Shown here piece after piece: positions 33,051-38,852 of a DNA stretch of 64,000 nt. Below the pieces are notes generated by a model, which did no database searches, was not told where the DNA came from, and saw only the letters and a list, made by a program, of their open reading frames with translations. A program made the translations under genes and the position numbers. The DNA comes from Zoroaster sp. YZ-2022 (lineage: Eukaryota > Echinodermata > Asteroidea > Forcipulatida > Zoroasteridae): contig CM055821.1 of assembly GCA_029582265.1 (NCBI GenBank), positions 44,273,694 to 44,337,693 on the forward strand. Reading direction: 5' to 3'. Within the stretch, counting starts at the first letter, position 1. Each line of letters opens with the position of its first letter.

Positions 33051-34519
33051 TTTTTTTTTTGGGCGTACAGCTTGGTTTTGGGGGCCATGGCCCCGTAGCC
33101 CCTGGATCCGCCGTTGCTGTGTAGTACATTCACCATTTGAAACCATTCGGCTATGGAAACACACCAAGGTGTAGTGTATCCACCATTCAAAAACCATTTG
33201 ATTGGATTTGAATGGTGGTAAAGCTTGCTACCAACACTTTTCAAATGGTGTCACTATGTGTGTACAAAACCAATGGGCATTTTGGTAAGTTGAAATTTTG
33301 AATGGTTTCAAATGGTCAAACACTAGGAGGGCTAACCAGTTAAAAAATGATTCTATCGATTTTTGGTGGTACAGAAAACGAAAACTATCTTTAAAATCCA
33401 CTTTTATGATGGTTTTCGGACTGTGTTGGTCACTAATTGTGGAGTTTACAAGATCAGACTGACATGACTGAGGAAGTCATCGTATACCAAAAATGCCTGA
33501 TTTTTCATGAAATAATTATCCTGGAATAATTTGAAGTATATGACATAAAACACAATAAAGGGGGCCACTTTGCATCCGTCACGTTAGCAGTATTTCCAAT
33601 GGTTGTTATTTATTTTTAAGTACCTGAAACCGACCAAAAAGTGTTTCAACATGTGAATGGACATGCAGGCTTATACTAGAACTAATTTGAGTTGATTTAT
33701 TTTATTTCTTTATTTCTTTATATATTTATTTACCCTCAAATTTCCATAAAAATTGGACGAAAAAAGTTACCTCACTTTTCCGTCCATTTGTTGATGGAAA
33801 TTTTATGGTAATTAAAAAAATAATAGTAATAATCAACTCAAATTATCTTTAGGATAAGCATGCATGTCTATTCAAATGTTGAAATTCTTTTTGGGTGGTT
33901 TCAGATATTAAAAAAAAAATTACAACCATTAGAAAAACTGCTAACGTGACGATAGGAAAGTGGCCCCCTTTATTGTGTTTTATGTCATGTCCATCATCAT
34001 CCATATGTTCTCCACCTTACTAGGTAGGTAAGATTACTTTATTGGTTATATTTAATGAGAAAAAGTGGCGGTTGGATACGACATTCTACCCGACATTCTT
34101 TCCAAATCCTCCCCTTCAGAAAATGAAAAATCCCATTGTAGTTGCCACTGCACATGTACGATGACCGTGTTGGCAATGAGGAAAGATAACTGAATAAGTC
34201 ACCGTATAAACAAATATTCTGATATTTGTCATATTTGGATAGAAAAGCGATGGTTCTTTTCTAGCTACATTCTTCCCAGTTGATATTATCTGTAGAAATA
34301 TCTAGCAAAATGTTAGTAAAGACTTAAGTGAACAGTCTTTTACCTTGTTCCAGCACCTGACGTGAAAGTAAATGGTGATCGTCTTGCGCCGGCCGTTGCA
34401 CTGGCGAAAATCCCGGCACTGCTTCGTCGTGAAGAAGCTGCCCCGGTCGTTGTTCGAACTCGGCCCGTGCTAAACGGGGTATACTTCCCCTTAGAACTGC
34501 TAGTACGAGGAGTATACAT
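669..34519 (-). CDS. NUP133: NUP133 nucleoporin, 29 exons, 3' end beyond window
   Basis: Scaffold nucleoporin of the Nup107-160 (Y) complex, acting at the nuclear pore. Joined minus-strand exons: 34519-34344, 30630-30503, 29341-29238, 28879-28655, 28013-27942, 27313-27245, 25823-25713, 25321-25265, 24116-24061, 22912-22842, 22129-22044, 21544-21442, 20795-20724, 20411-20176, 19545-19386, 19112-19003, 16910-16804, 15514-15412, 14125-14006, 9379-9277, 8365-8322, 7794-7578, 6940-6807, 5767-5728, 4251-4133, 3356-3297, 2796-2730, 2152-2091, 731-669. They total 3075 nt, 1025 codons with no stop, and every phase matches. Similarity to vertebrate NUP133, recalled from memory, runs along the whole length: an N-terminal seven-bladed propeller (about residues 60-490), then the alpha-helical domain, with landmarks such as [43 protein letters not shown] and [10 protein letters not shown]. 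Human NUP133 is 1156 residues, so about 110 residues should lie left of base 1. Very sure of identity; exon edges are by eye. Confidence 0.96.
795..1163 (-). repeat. tRNA-derived SINE
   Basis: Read on the minus strand it has a pol III A box (TGGTCGAGCGG) and B box (GGTTCGAATCC), a body containing gcaagacactttaccat, a terminal tatatagcgc-type segment and an ATT-repeat tail (about 801-818). The same head recurs at 14305 and similar tails at 24415 and 62651. It sits in NUP133 intron 28. Confidence 0.85.
1541..1912. mobile_element. TTAA miniature element, family B, with 22-bp array
   Basis: TTAA at 1537-1540 before AGGGAAGGTAC, and an inverted end GTACCATCCCT followed by TTGA at 1913. Ends and body match copies at 17000, 51970 and 55505. 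An internal 22-bp segment (tgtcatatatttcacaggtt) is repeated about six times at 1735-1855. No coding capacity. Confidence 0.7.
2091..2152 (-). CDS. NUP133: NUP133 exon 28
   Basis: Residues 984-1004. Contains [13 protein letters not shown], matching the human LLHQETLPEQLLAEK region. Acceptor tttggcag, donor AAG|gtgagt. Confidence 0.94.
2730..2796 (-). CDS. NUP133: NUP133 exon 27
   Basis: Residues 962-983 plus 1 nt. [13 protein letters not shown] aligns with the human TLLGLSKLAALAS. Acceptor gttacag, donor GAAG|gtatg. Confidence 0.95.
3297..3356 (-). CDS. NUP133: NUP133 exon 26
   Basis: Residues 942-961 (20 codons). [16 protein letters not shown] aligns with the human LLGLANMETRYFAKKK. Acceptor ttcttttag, donor AAG|gtacac. 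Confidence 0.94.
3685..3924. mobile_element. TTAA miniature element, family A, copy 1
   Basis: Flanked by exact TTAA (3681-3684 and 3925-3928). 240 bp, with a body rich in gtcaaaa/ttttgac motifs and the shared segment ttttactgtcattttgacca. Similar to 16408-16694 and 23732-24041. TTAA target and CCY/GGG ends suggest a piggyBac-type non-autonomous element. Confidence 0.75.
4133..4251 (-). CDS. NUP133: NUP133 exon 25
   Basis: Residues 902-941. [20 protein letters not shown] and [11 protein letters not shown] are close to identical with the vertebrate protein. Acceptor tgttttcag, donor AAG|gtatgg. Confidence 0.98.
4488..5688. mobile_element. 1.2-kb TIR element with TA flanks
   Basis: About 38-bp terminal inverted repeats (TGTGACCCGCTCTATCGTAA at the left end; one or two mismatches to the right end) bounded by TA on both sides. 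No transposase frame. Tc1/mariner-type target site, family not identified. It lies in NUP133 intron 24. Confidence 0.75.
5728..5767 (-). CDS. NUP133: NUP133 exon 24 (40-nt micro-exon)
   Basis: Residues 889-901 plus 1 nt. [13 protein letters not shown] aligns with the human NFSDFLFRWYLEK. Acceptor atttttcag, donor GAAG|gtaatgg. Confidence 0.95.
5845..6365. repeat. two partial dispersed repeats
   Basis: Near 5849-5895 and 6318-6366 the same roughly 48-bp segment occurs (ttattggccttacgttt then agcaggttctttctcaaa). A reverse-oriented relative lies at 16076-16100. Low-copy dispersed repeat of unknown class in intron 23. Confidence 0.55.
6807..6940 (-). CDS. NUP133: NUP133 exon 23
   Basis: Residues 844-888. 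Contains [19 protein letters not shown] and RLQRYMNQF, a hallmark NUP133 segment. Acceptor gatttag, donor CAAG|gtgacc. Confidence 0.98.
7005..7200. repeat. degenerate ~60-bp triplicate with hairpins
   Basis: Three diverged copies of a unit containing cgggcaactcgt, ctcaact(a/g)tcgct and an inverted pair ggttc...gaacc. Lies in NUP133 intron 22. Confidence 0.6.
7578..7794 (-). CDS. NUP133: NUP133 exon 22
   Basis: Residues 772-843 plus 1 nt. Contains [13 protein letters not shown] and [21 protein letters not shown]-richer than the neighbouring exons. The donor TTAA|gtaagg keeps phase with exon 23; reading on would reach a stop after a further seven codons. Confidence 0.95.
8322..8365 (-). CDS. 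NUP133: NUP133 exon 21
   Basis: Residues 757-771. [15 protein letters not shown] aligns with the human ATSGPGGIRTVIIRQ. Acceptor ttttcag, donor CAG|gtaaaa. Confidence 0.94.
8535..9135. mobile_element. family B element interrupted by a hAT element
   Basis: The left part (tgaaggtacaactttgg onward) resembles the family B elements at 1541 and 55505. It is interrupted after 8764 and resumes at 9112 with cttgttgtgatattttcac. Its right end is degraded. Confidence 0.5.
8765..9111. mobile_element. 347-bp hAT-type miniature element
   Basis: Flanked by the identical 8-bp duplication CTTGTTGT (8757-8764 and 9112-9119). Ends AGGGCTGTGCC and, inverted, TTAGGGGTGTG. The body contains repeated atccgg/ccggat words in both orientations. 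No coding capacity. Confidence 0.8.
9277..9379 (-). CDS. NUP133: NUP133 exon 20
   Basis: Residues 723-756 plus 1 nt. Contains [10 protein letters not shown] and YIPWT, the latter matching human YVPWT. It follows the 4.6-kb intron that carries the 44-bp satellite. Acceptor acttacag, donor ACAG|gtaggt. Confidence 0.94.
9610..12160. repeat. 44-bp satellite, ~58 copies
   Basis: Head-to-tail array of a 44-bp unit reading cctaactccctaggcccatt then tgcttacacataacctgaat and cctt. Variants at one site (taggcc, gaggcc, aaggcc) are scattered. Between about 11571 and 11730 several 40-bp units (ttcctaactg variant) form a homogeneous block. Confidence 0.96.
12215..13210. mobile_element. 1.0-kb TIR element with TA flanks
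   Basis: Inverted ends CTGTAATTTCCGGAATATAA (left) and ttatattccggaaattacgg (right), bounded by TA. Further inward the word gcggcttata is repeated in both orientations. No transposase frame. Inserted inside the family C element. Confidence 0.75.
13590..13870. repeat. dispersed repeat family, copy 1 of 3
   Basis: Shares aaactagatgc, gagaccttgc, ttgttct(c)tggagta and related blocks with 22190-22510 and 28148-28545. About 300 bp; class unknown. Confidence 0.6.
14006..14125 (-). CDS. NUP133: NUP133 exon 19 (GC donor)
   Basis: Residues 683-722 (40 codons, phase 0). Helical segment [19 protein letters not shown]. The donor is CAG|gcaagt, a GC-AG intron with otherwise perfect U1 pairing. Acceptor tctgtgcag. 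Confidence 0.92.
14305..14635 (+). repeat. chimeric SINE: tRNA head, RTE-like LINE tail
   Basis: The head (A box TGGTCGAGCAG, B box GGTTCGAATCC, then gcaagacactttaccata) matches the SINE at 795-1163. After about 14430 the body switches to a different sequence (gggttgcgtcaggaagggca, then gtggcgacccctaacgggag and a GAA-rich end), like 3' ends of RTE-type LINEs as I recall them. Confidence 0.75.
15412..15514 (-). CDS. NUP133: NUP133 exon 18
   Basis: Residues 648-682. Contains [10 protein letters not shown], aligned with the human LTPADVFFRE. Acceptor tttggtcag, donor GAG|gtaatt. Confidence 0.95.
15824..16054. repeat. near-perfect 231-bp palindrome
   Basis: Arms of about 111 bp, close to 100% complementary, around a short centre (cctcattctcctgagg). 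The direct repeat aaaaaacatcatt lies outside both arms (15777 and 16056). Diverged or half copies occur at 19750, 24877, 27005 and 44075. It lies in NUP133 intron 17. Confidence 0.92.
16408..16694. mobile_element. TTAA miniature element, family A, copy 2
   Basis: TTAA at 16404-16407 and 16695-16698; ends CTCTCCTACTATAG and AAGAAGGG. Body homologous to 3685-3924 in the same orientation. Confidence 0.78.
16804..16910 (-). CDS. NUP133: NUP133 exon 17
   Basis: Residues 613-647 plus 2 nt. Contains [20 protein letters not shown]. Acceptor ttcactag at 16911-16912 after a T-rich tract; the alternative AG ten bases downstream gives a stop. Donor TAT|gtaatt. Confidence 0.94.
17000..17880. repeat. 81-bp tandem array, ~10 copies
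   Basis: Unit about 81 bp: aaggtacaacattggtaatg, ttggcaaaactgcttctatg, agtatgcttactctctttga, atcaagatatacattaaagg. Blocks 17289-17603 and 17613-17957 are almost identical, suggesting a multi-unit duplication. Multiple-of-three length creates artefactual ORFs. Confidence 0.93.
17081..17162. mobile_element. 82-bp TTAA element inside the 81-bp array
   Basis: Ends CCCTAACTCCCTAG and inverted CTTAGGGAGTTAGGG; TTGA on the left, TTAA on the right. Almost identical to the 82-bp element at 50280-50361. Shares terminal bases with family C. Confidence 0.8.
18575..18890. repeat. 40-bp minisatellite with internal 14-bp repeat
   Basis: About seven copies of gtttattcatgtctgtgggt followed by ggcacctgtgggtggcacct; the word tgtgggtggcacc is repeated inside each unit and three times in the second. 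In NUP133 intron 16, about 110 bases from exon 16. Confidence 0.93.
19003..19112 (-). CDS. NUP133: NUP133 exon 16
   Basis: Residues 576-612. [19 protein letters not shown] is one of the most conserved helices of the family. Acceptor tctttcag, donor AGG|gtgag. Confidence 0.97.
19386..19545 (-). CDS. NUP133: NUP133 exon 15
   Basis: Residues 523-575 plus 1 nt. Contains [18 protein letters not shown], nearly identical to the vertebrate segment. Acceptor atctctag, donor CAAG|gttgg. Confidence 0.97.
19745..19870. repeat. half copy of the palindromic family
   Basis: Contains tagctttgcaaggtga, gcggtgatccca and the hairpin ggttctgaaaagaacc, as in one arm of 15824-16054. The second arm is missing. 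Confidence 0.6.
20176..20411 (-). CDS. NUP133: NUP133 exon 14
   Basis: Residues 444-522. The last propeller strand ([10 protein letters not shown]) leads through an acidic/polar linker into the first helix, [13 protein letters not shown]. Acceptor ctctgcacag, donor TTA|gtgagt. Confidence 0.96.
20724..20795 (-). CDS. NUP133: NUP133 exon 13
   Basis: Residues 420-443 plus 1 nt. Contains PGDGILGAG, aligned with the human QGDSVLGAG. Acceptor ctttcag, donor CAG|gtatg. Confidence 0.94.
21157..21367. mobile_element. 211-bp TTAA element
   Basis: TTAA at 21153-21156 and 21368-21371; ends CCCTAACCCCTAG and GGGGTGGTTAGGG. Terminal bases resemble family C; interior unique in this window. Confidence 0.75.
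21442..21544 (-). CDS. NUP133: NUP133 exon 12
   Basis: Residues 386-419 plus 1 nt. The acceptor at 21545-21546, after a polypyrimidine stretch (ttctcttgaag), keeps the frame. The more obvious tttcag eight bases into the exon would shift it and meet a stop. Confidence 0.9.
22044..22129 (-). CDS. NUP133: NUP133 exon 11
   Basis: Residues 357-385 (2 nt plus 28 codons). [10 protein letters not shown] followed by a strand aligned with the human propeller. Acceptor ctttgcag, donor CAG|gtaaag. Confidence 0.93.
22175..22515. repeat. dispersed repeat family, copy 2 of 3
   Basis: Homologous to 28148-28545 (gtgccagcctgctgt, ccatgacattgtactccaaa, actagacgcgggcgaacca) and more weakly to 13590-13870. Confidence 0.65.
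22842..22912 (-). CDS. NUP133: NUP133 exon 10
   Basis: Residues 333-356 plus 1 nt. [14 protein letters not shown] aligns with the human LVILAAAWHSAD strand. Acceptor tgctttcag, donor TTG|gtaag. Confidence 0.94.
23133..23394. repeat. imperfect palindrome ~260 bp
   Basis: Arms of about 105 bp: tttagggaggagggccaaa, ggtacagccaagcctttgag at the left recur inverted at the right. Foldback miniature element in intron 9. Confidence 0.8.
23732..24041. mobile_element. TTAA miniature element, family A, copy 3
   Basis: TTAA at 23728-23731 before CCCTCCTGCTACTACAAG; right end tatagaaggaggg followed by TTTT (target copy mutated). Opposite orientation to the copies at 3685 and 16408. Confidence 0.75.
24061..24116 (-). 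CDS. NUP133: NUP133 exon 9
   Basis: Residues 315-332 plus 2 nt; contains [10 protein letters not shown]. Acceptor atttatag, donor GAG|gtaat. It lies 19 bases left of the TTAA-type miniature element at 23732-24041. Confidence 0.92.
24415..24810 (-). repeat. SINE-like repeat with ATA tail
   Basis: (ATA)n at 24417-24440, then gtagtgcgcacatatccacc, ctgctgggcgctcaaggcgc, then a body with ttagttggaagatgattcca. Reads on the minus strand with its tail at the left. Related in layout to 27452-27840. Confidence 0.6.
24877..25064. repeat. 188-bp diverged palindrome
   Basis: Arms begin and end gttctttcgggtgacaccat / atggtgtcacccgaaagaac, with tcttcttggaagaagtgatg inside. Same structural family as 15824-16054 (tgacaccatgt, cgaaacgt words). 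Confidence 0.88.
25265..25321 (-). CDS. NUP133: NUP133 exon 8
   Basis: Residues 296-314 (19 codons, phase 0), in the propeller. Acceptor cattacag, donor TTG|gtgagt. Confidence 0.92.
25441..25640. mobile_element. family D fragment
   Basis: TTAACTCTAACCC end, then ctacaggcatttcacagac and aatgcaacaacagaaaagtg. Homologous, inverted, to 30722-30938, which ends in GTGGTTAAGGTTAA. Only one TTAA end is clear in each. Confidence 0.55.
25713..25823 (-). CDS. NUP133: NUP133 exon 7
   Basis: Residues 259-295 (37 codons, phase 0). Propeller blade with [15 protein letters not shown], where the human protein has FYSLTSSNISKWEL. Acceptor atatttcag, donor GAAG|gtaac. Confidence 0.95.
25901..26489. mobile_element. 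589-bp TTAA element, family C compact copy
   Basis: TTAA at 25897-25900 and 26490-26493; ends CCCTAACCTTCCC and TAGGGAATTAGGG. Many inverted ggaggat/atcctcc words inside. Reverse-complement homologue of the unique part of 9610-13455; its right terminal segment, read inverted, is a single diverged copy of the 44-bp unit. Confidence 0.78.
27005..27120. repeat. half palindrome-family copy
   Basis: gaagacgatcagagaaaact, ccaccagttctt...agaacc, acatggtgctaccgcaa: one arm of the 15824-16054 family. Confidence 0.6.
27245..27313 (-). CDS. NUP133: NUP133 exon 6 (ALPS-like loop)
   Basis: Residues 236-258 (23 codons). [20 protein letters not shown] aligns with the human propeller loop that carries the curvature-sensing ALPS amphipathic helix (human core RRVSSLFG). 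The small Ser/Gly-rich exon with spaced Val/Leu/Phe keeps that character. Polypyrimidine acceptor ttctctcaag, donor gtaagt. Confidence 0.92.
27376..27470. repeat. (CAATG)n / (CAATA)n pentanucleotide repeat
   Basis: About 14 caatg units grading into caata, about 65 bases before the exon 6 acceptor. It is the tail of the repeat to its right. Confidence 0.9.
27452..27840 (-). repeat. SINE/LINE-derived repeat
   Basis: tttatatagcgctcttacac, agcgctttacagt, ggtagttcattccaaatgct and cttgttagccgcag: a dispersed tail type common in marine invertebrates, oriented with its tail at the left. Exact class not known. Confidence 0.55.
27942..28013 (-). CDS. NUP133: NUP133 exon 5
   Basis: Residues 212-235 (24 codons, phase 0). 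A hydrophobic beta-strand segment, TNQLLLLTL, in the propeller. Acceptor ccatgcag, donor CACAG|gttaag. Confidence 0.92.
28148..28545. repeat. dispersed repeat family, copy 3 of 3
   Basis: Homologous to 22175-22515. A hAT-like terminus (cctagatccgcccctg, 28598-28613) lies to its right, so it may be part of a decayed hAT element. Confidence 0.55.
28655..28879 (-). CDS. NUP133: NUP133 exon 4
   Basis: Residues 137-211, phase 0 at both ends. Contains [12 protein letters not shown] and VRYWPSIA, both strongly conserved propeller segments. Acceptor aacaacag, donor GAG|gtacac. Confidence 0.96.
28905..29130. mobile_element. miniature palindromic element (AGGGACAAT family)
   Basis: Left tcacaatcagagcagacttt, caacagggcatggaatcgg; right ccgattccataccctgttga then atattgtccctttac. 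Same family as 49484-49619 and the ends inside the 53-62 kb duplication. Confidence 0.65.
29238..29341 (-). CDS. NUP133: NUP133 exon 3
   Basis: Residues 102-136. Contains [19 protein letters not shown], the conserved first propeller blade (human has a GWACLVC core). I chose the acceptor at 29342-29343 (tgtacag) because the nearer AGs give the wrong phase. Donor AAAG|gtgggc. Confidence 0.95.
29342..30502. other. NUP133 intron 2, no feature recognised
   Basis: AT-rich intron. I see no conserved frame, long repeat or element ends on either strand. Confidence 0.5.
30503..30630 (-). CDS. NUP133: NUP133 exon 2
   Basis: Residues 59-101 plus 1 nt. The first base completes an Arg codon with exon 1. 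Contains [20 protein letters not shown], aligned with the start of the beta-propeller. Acceptor ttatgtag, donor gtgagt. Confidence 0.93.
30722..30938. mobile_element. family D fragment (inverted)
   Basis: atgcaacaagatgcaacaat, ttctctgctgagg-type words and caggtctgtgaaatgcctgt, ending GTGGTTAAGGTTAA. Inverted homologue of 25441-25640. Confidence 0.55.
31742..33116. mobile_element. 1.4-kb hAT element, non-autonomous
   Basis: Perfect 8-bp duplication CTGTGTAG (31734-31741 and 33117-33124), terminal inverted repeats CAACGGCGGATCTAGG / CCTGGATCCGCCGTTG. No transposase frame. Contains a tRNA-like segment (31885-31965, minus) and a 60-base pyrimidine tract (about 32996-33060). Confidence 0.9.
31885..31965 (-). 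repeat. tRNA-like sequence inside hAT element
   Basis: Minus strand has an A box TAGTCAAGTGG and B box GGTTCAAATCC at tRNA-like spacing; acceptor stem not formed. A tRNA-derived relic rather than a tRNA gene. Confidence 0.55.
33536..33992. repeat. 457-bp foldback element
   Basis: Ends atgacataaaacacaataaa and tttattgtgttttatgtcat; complementarity (ggggccactt, gctaacgtgacg, ccaccc/gggtgg) continues most of the way to the centre. No coding capacity. In NUP133 intron 1. Confidence 0.85.
34344..34519 (-). CDS. NUP133: NUP133 exon 1 (start codon)
   Basis: Residues 1-58 plus 2 nt. ATG at 34519 begins [16 protein letters not shown], a Ser/Thr/Arg/Gly-rich disordered tail like the N-terminus of vertebrate NUP133. 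Donor CAAG|gtaaaag. The frame stays open upstream of this ATG to at least about 34583 (the TTG about 9 codons upstream is an unlikely start), so a longer N-terminus is not strictly excluded; this is the first ATG of the stretch I read. Confidence 0.88.
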
Positions 34520-34893
34520 TCTGAAATGTGTAGTCTTTATTGGCAAGATTAAAACTTTGAAATTATAAAATAATGTTTGGCTACAATCATTTTGTTGTTA
34601 CCGTTGTCTGCATTAACGTTAGCACTGCGGCCGCCGCGCACGCAGTAGTAGTACTAGTACTACAGTACTAGTAGTATAGTATAGTTTGCAGTTTAAGATC
34701 GCGCCACACACACACACAATGTGAAATGTGCGATGGTGTGCTTGACCAAATTGCCTTGGATTTTTTTTTTTACAAGCGCTCAACTGCTTTGATAACAATT
34801 GTACAGTTCCGTTTATCAGGTTGTGAAATATGCTTTGTAACACCAAAAGTGAAATCTTGTCCAGGATGCATTATTCACACCGTACCGTGCACG
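34520..34893. promoter_or_regulatory. NUP133 5' flank
   Basis: Between the start codon and the foldback element. A short GC-rich patch (gcggccgccgcgcacgc, 34628-34644) beside a repetitive tagtagtactagtactacag stretch is the only promoter-like signal; no clear TATA. Upstream space is short, so the foldback may bound or supply promoter sequence. Confidence 0.35.
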
Positions 34894-34940
34894 AGCTGTT
34901 GTATGGTGTTCTAAAAAGGACACATGCACATTGCAAGAAG

Positions 34941-35145
34941 AGTGTTGTCGCGTCGCACTAGAAGTGTGTCGCGTCGCACTAGAAGTGTGTCGCGTCGCAC
35001 TAGAAGTGTTGTCGCGTCGCACTAGAAGTGTGTCGCGTCGCATTAGAAGTGTTGTCGCGTCGCACTAGAAGTGTTGTCGCGTCGCACTAGACGTGTAGTC
35101 GCGTCGCACTAGAAGTGTTGTCGCGTCGCACTAGAAGTGTTCACC
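34941..35145. repeat. 20-21-bp satellite, left cap
   Basis: About ten units of gtcgcgtcgcactagaagtg(t)(t). CpG-rich (several CG per unit) in an AT-rich setting. Confidence 0.95.
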
Positions 35146-35449
35146 ATTGCAGTTTTTTCTCGTATGAAGAGCCGTATGTGACTAAATTTCGACTAATTAA
35201 ATATATACGACTAAAATAAATGTAAATCCATATATTTACTAGAAAAACCAATTATACAAAAGCGGCAACCAGACTGGTTGGCAGCTATAGCATGCATACG
35301 GTACTAAACATGAATTTTGGGATTTATATTCCTTTACAAAAGTCCTCCACAGCCCATACATTATTGTTTTAAAGAAAGGTTTTGTTTCTGAATTAGTGTT
35401 GTAGTTAACAAAAATGTTGCTAATCCTGTTACAAATATTTACAACCTAA

Positions 35450-35535
35450 ACCTAGTCTCGATCCCAACTACCTACATGGAAGGTGAGCATTCTAAACCAC
35501 AAGACTACCATGCCAATCGAATTTGGCGGTGAATT
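35450..35535 (-). repeat. tRNA-like segment in the left foldback arm
   Basis: The reverse complement reads gcatggtagtcttgtggttt then gggatcgagactagg, with loose A- and B-box similarity; repeated in the right arm at 38474-38545. Probably a captured SINE head. Confidence 0.4.
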
Positions 35536-38500
35536 AAGTACAGAAGAACCTTTGTAAAATTGTATTTATAAAATAATATAAATTGTTCAGAAAAATATTG
35601 CGCAGGCCTACAGGGTTCACTCGTCCCCACCGCCCAGGGCCGTAGCGAGCGGGGTCAGGGGGTATGGGGTGTGACACCCCAATAATTGTTCTCAGTCGGC
35701 AAATCAAAGGTACTAGAGCAAGAGTTGGTCCAAAATAAATTTTCAGTCAGCAACATTTGTATGTTTTATATACTGATGCCTCTTTTCACAACAAACTATT
35801 TTAAAAGCAGAACCATACCCTAAATTCATGGTCACACAATAATGTAATTATATGGGGTTAGATGACAGATAATTAAAAGCAAAAAGGACACTAAACAGAT
35901 GATTTTATTTTTATAAAAACTTATTTTCAATCATCAACCATTATAATAGGCCTACTGTTAATTTAAAGGAATATTGTGTACATGTACAACACTGTCCCAA
36001 ATAATTATGTCCCACAAGTTGCATTTTGAGATAATCAAATTTGTTACATAACTAACTGTATTAACTATAGGCAGGAACACATTTATATGTAATGGAATAC
36101 ATCATTCATCAAATGTTTCTTTTGAAGCCTTTTAGTCTATAATTTCAGTATAAATATTTTTACAAAATTAAATTTTAAATTTCATGAGACAAACATATCA
36201 CATAAAAAACAACATGAATTTATTTTCACAATTGCTGAAGCTTTCATATAGGCTGGAGTTATGCATCAACAAAATAATACATTATCCTTACAGAAAAGAA
36301 ATATATTTTACTAAAAAAAACTTTCTTAGTGGGTAGACATTCACAGGTCAGTAAGTCTGACCAAGTTCCAATTTTTCAGTGTAACTTTGACTTGTGTCAC
36401 CATAAAATGACACAGACTCAAGGTTTGAGGAATACGTGTCTGCTATGAAAGTTTAATACATACTTAATACAAAGTTGATGACCAGTTGTAACAGTTGTAC
36501 CTAAAGAATTGCCAATCATGAAAAATTGTTTTGACATTTATTAATATTTCATTAATAGTGTTACTTTAATTCTTCTGTTTCTCTGATTTTTGGATGTTAC
36601 GAACCTAGAATAGTGACTGGATTATATTAATTTCTGATTATTACTTAATTCCTATTATTTTACTTTATTGCATTTTCCACTGTTTTATTGTTGGTGATTC
36701 CTCAGTTAAATCAAATTGCTTACACTTTTATTGTAATCTACTGAATGACAGGTTTTATAATTCATCTCGTTTCCACTTATCATGTTGCTGTAAACCTTGT
36801 AAAAAATTAATGTTTCCGAGCTATTTGTAAATGTATAGCCCACCATTGTTCAGTCACTGTGAGAATTAGAAACCCTAAATTCACTGTATTACTGGTTGCA
36901 GGTATTCCAGATGAAGACCATCTAGACTTATGCCTCCAGTTTTGCAATTTTCTTAGTTTCCATATTAATTGTGTTAGTACTGGTCGTTATATTATTAAAT
37001 TCACTATCGAATTTTTTGATACAAACGAACAGTGTGTATAATTATTGTCTATTCATGCCATAGTACAGTGTCACTTCTTATCATCAGCCAAGGTATGGCC
37101 TTCGGTGGGTTTGTTTACATTCTGGCAGAGACCTTTGGTCTGCCTAGGGACTTTGTTTTGGTACGGTAGCTCATTAATATGTTAGGGCTTGCCAGATATT
37201 TAAGTGTTTTGGGACTGATGGAATAAGCCACGAATATGTATAAAACATATCACTGGCTGAAATATCGCGGGATGGTAATTTTAGTTGGCAGAAAGAAATC
37301 GCCCACCCCGCTTGCTGAGGACCTGGCTGGTGGGGACGAGTGAATTTGATTTAACTGAGGAATCACCAACAATAAAAAAGTGGAAAATGCAATAATGTAA
37401 AATAATAGGAATTAAGTAATAATCAGAAATTAAAATCCAGTCACTATTCTAGGTTCGTAAATATCCAAAAATCAGAGAAACAGAAGGAAAGTAACACTAT
37501 TAATGAAATATTAATAAATGTCAAAACAATTTTTCATGATTAATTCCTTAAGTACAACTGGTCATCTACTTTGTATTAAGTATGTATTAAACTTTCATAG
37601 CAGACACGTATTCACTCAAACCTTGAGTCTGTGTCATTTATGGTGACATAAGTCAGGTTACACTGAAAAATTGGAACTTGGTCAGACTTACTGACCTGTG
37701 AATGTCTACCCACTAAGAAAGTTTTAGTAAAATATATTTCTGTAAGGATAATGTATTATTTTGTTGATGCATAACTCCAGCCTATATGAAAGCTTCAGCA
37801 ATAGTGAAAATCATGGTCAGGTTATTTATTATGTGAAATGTTTGTCTCATGAAAAATTCATTTTGAAAAATGGTTATACTGAAATTATAGACAAAATATT
37901 AAAAGAAACATTTGATGAATGATGTATTCCATAACATTATATAAAATGTGTTCCTGTCTATAGTTAATACAGTTAGTTGTGTAACAAATTTGATTATCTC
38001 AAAATGCAACTTAGGGACATAATTATTTGGGACAGTTGCATGTACACAATATTCCTTTAAATTAACAGTAGGCCTATATAATGGCTGATGATTGAAAACA
38101 AATTTTATAAAATAAAATCATCTGTTTGTGTCCTTTTGCTTTAATTATCTGTCATCTAACGCTATATAATTACATTATTGTGTGACCAAGGAATTTGGGG
38201 TATAGTTCTGCTTTAAAATAGTTTGTTGTGAAAGAGGCATCAGTATATAAACATACAAATGTTGTTGACTGAAAATTTATTTTGGACCAACTCTTGCTCT
38301 AGTACCTTGATTTGCCGACTGAGACTTGGTATCACACCCCATACCCCTGACCCTGCTCGCCCTGGGCGGTGGGGACGAGTGAACCCTGTAGGCCTGCGCA
38401 ATATTTTCTGAACTCTGTTATAAATACAATTTTACAAAGGTTCTTCTGTACTTAATTCACCGCCAAATTCGGCGGGCATGGTAGTCTTGTGGTTTAGTAT

Positions 38501-38852
38501 GCTTACCTTCCATGTAGGTAGTTGGGATCGAGACTAGGTTTAGGTTAAAATATTTGTAACAGGATTAGCAACATTTTTGTTAACTACAACACTGGTCAGA
38601 AACAATACCTTTCTGTAAAACAATAATGTATGGGCTGTGGAGGACTTTTTAAAGGAATATAAATCCTAAAATTCATGTTTAGTAGCTAGGCTACCATGTA
38701 TGCATGCTAGCTGCCAACCAGTCTGGTTGCCGCTTTTGTATAATTGGTTTTTCTAGTAAATATATGGATTTACATTTATTTTAGTCGTATATATTAATTA
38801 GTCGAAATTTAGTCACATACGGCTCTTCATACGAGAACAAACTGCGATGGTG

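Larger units (their letters stand above)
31611..33331. mobile_element. CTAA-flanked miniature element carrying a hAT insertion
   Basis: CTAA at 31607-31610 and 33332-33335; inverted ends CCCTCCTA and CTAGGAGGG. About 338 bp of its own once the inserted element is removed; inside, ccatttgaaaccattcg and caccattcaaaaccatttga recur on both sides of the insertion. TTAA-type element that used a CTAA target, or both targets mutated. Confidence 0.75.

Noticed and set aside
32809..33244. Lys-rich minus-strand frames
   Set aside because: Translation of the pyrimidine tract.
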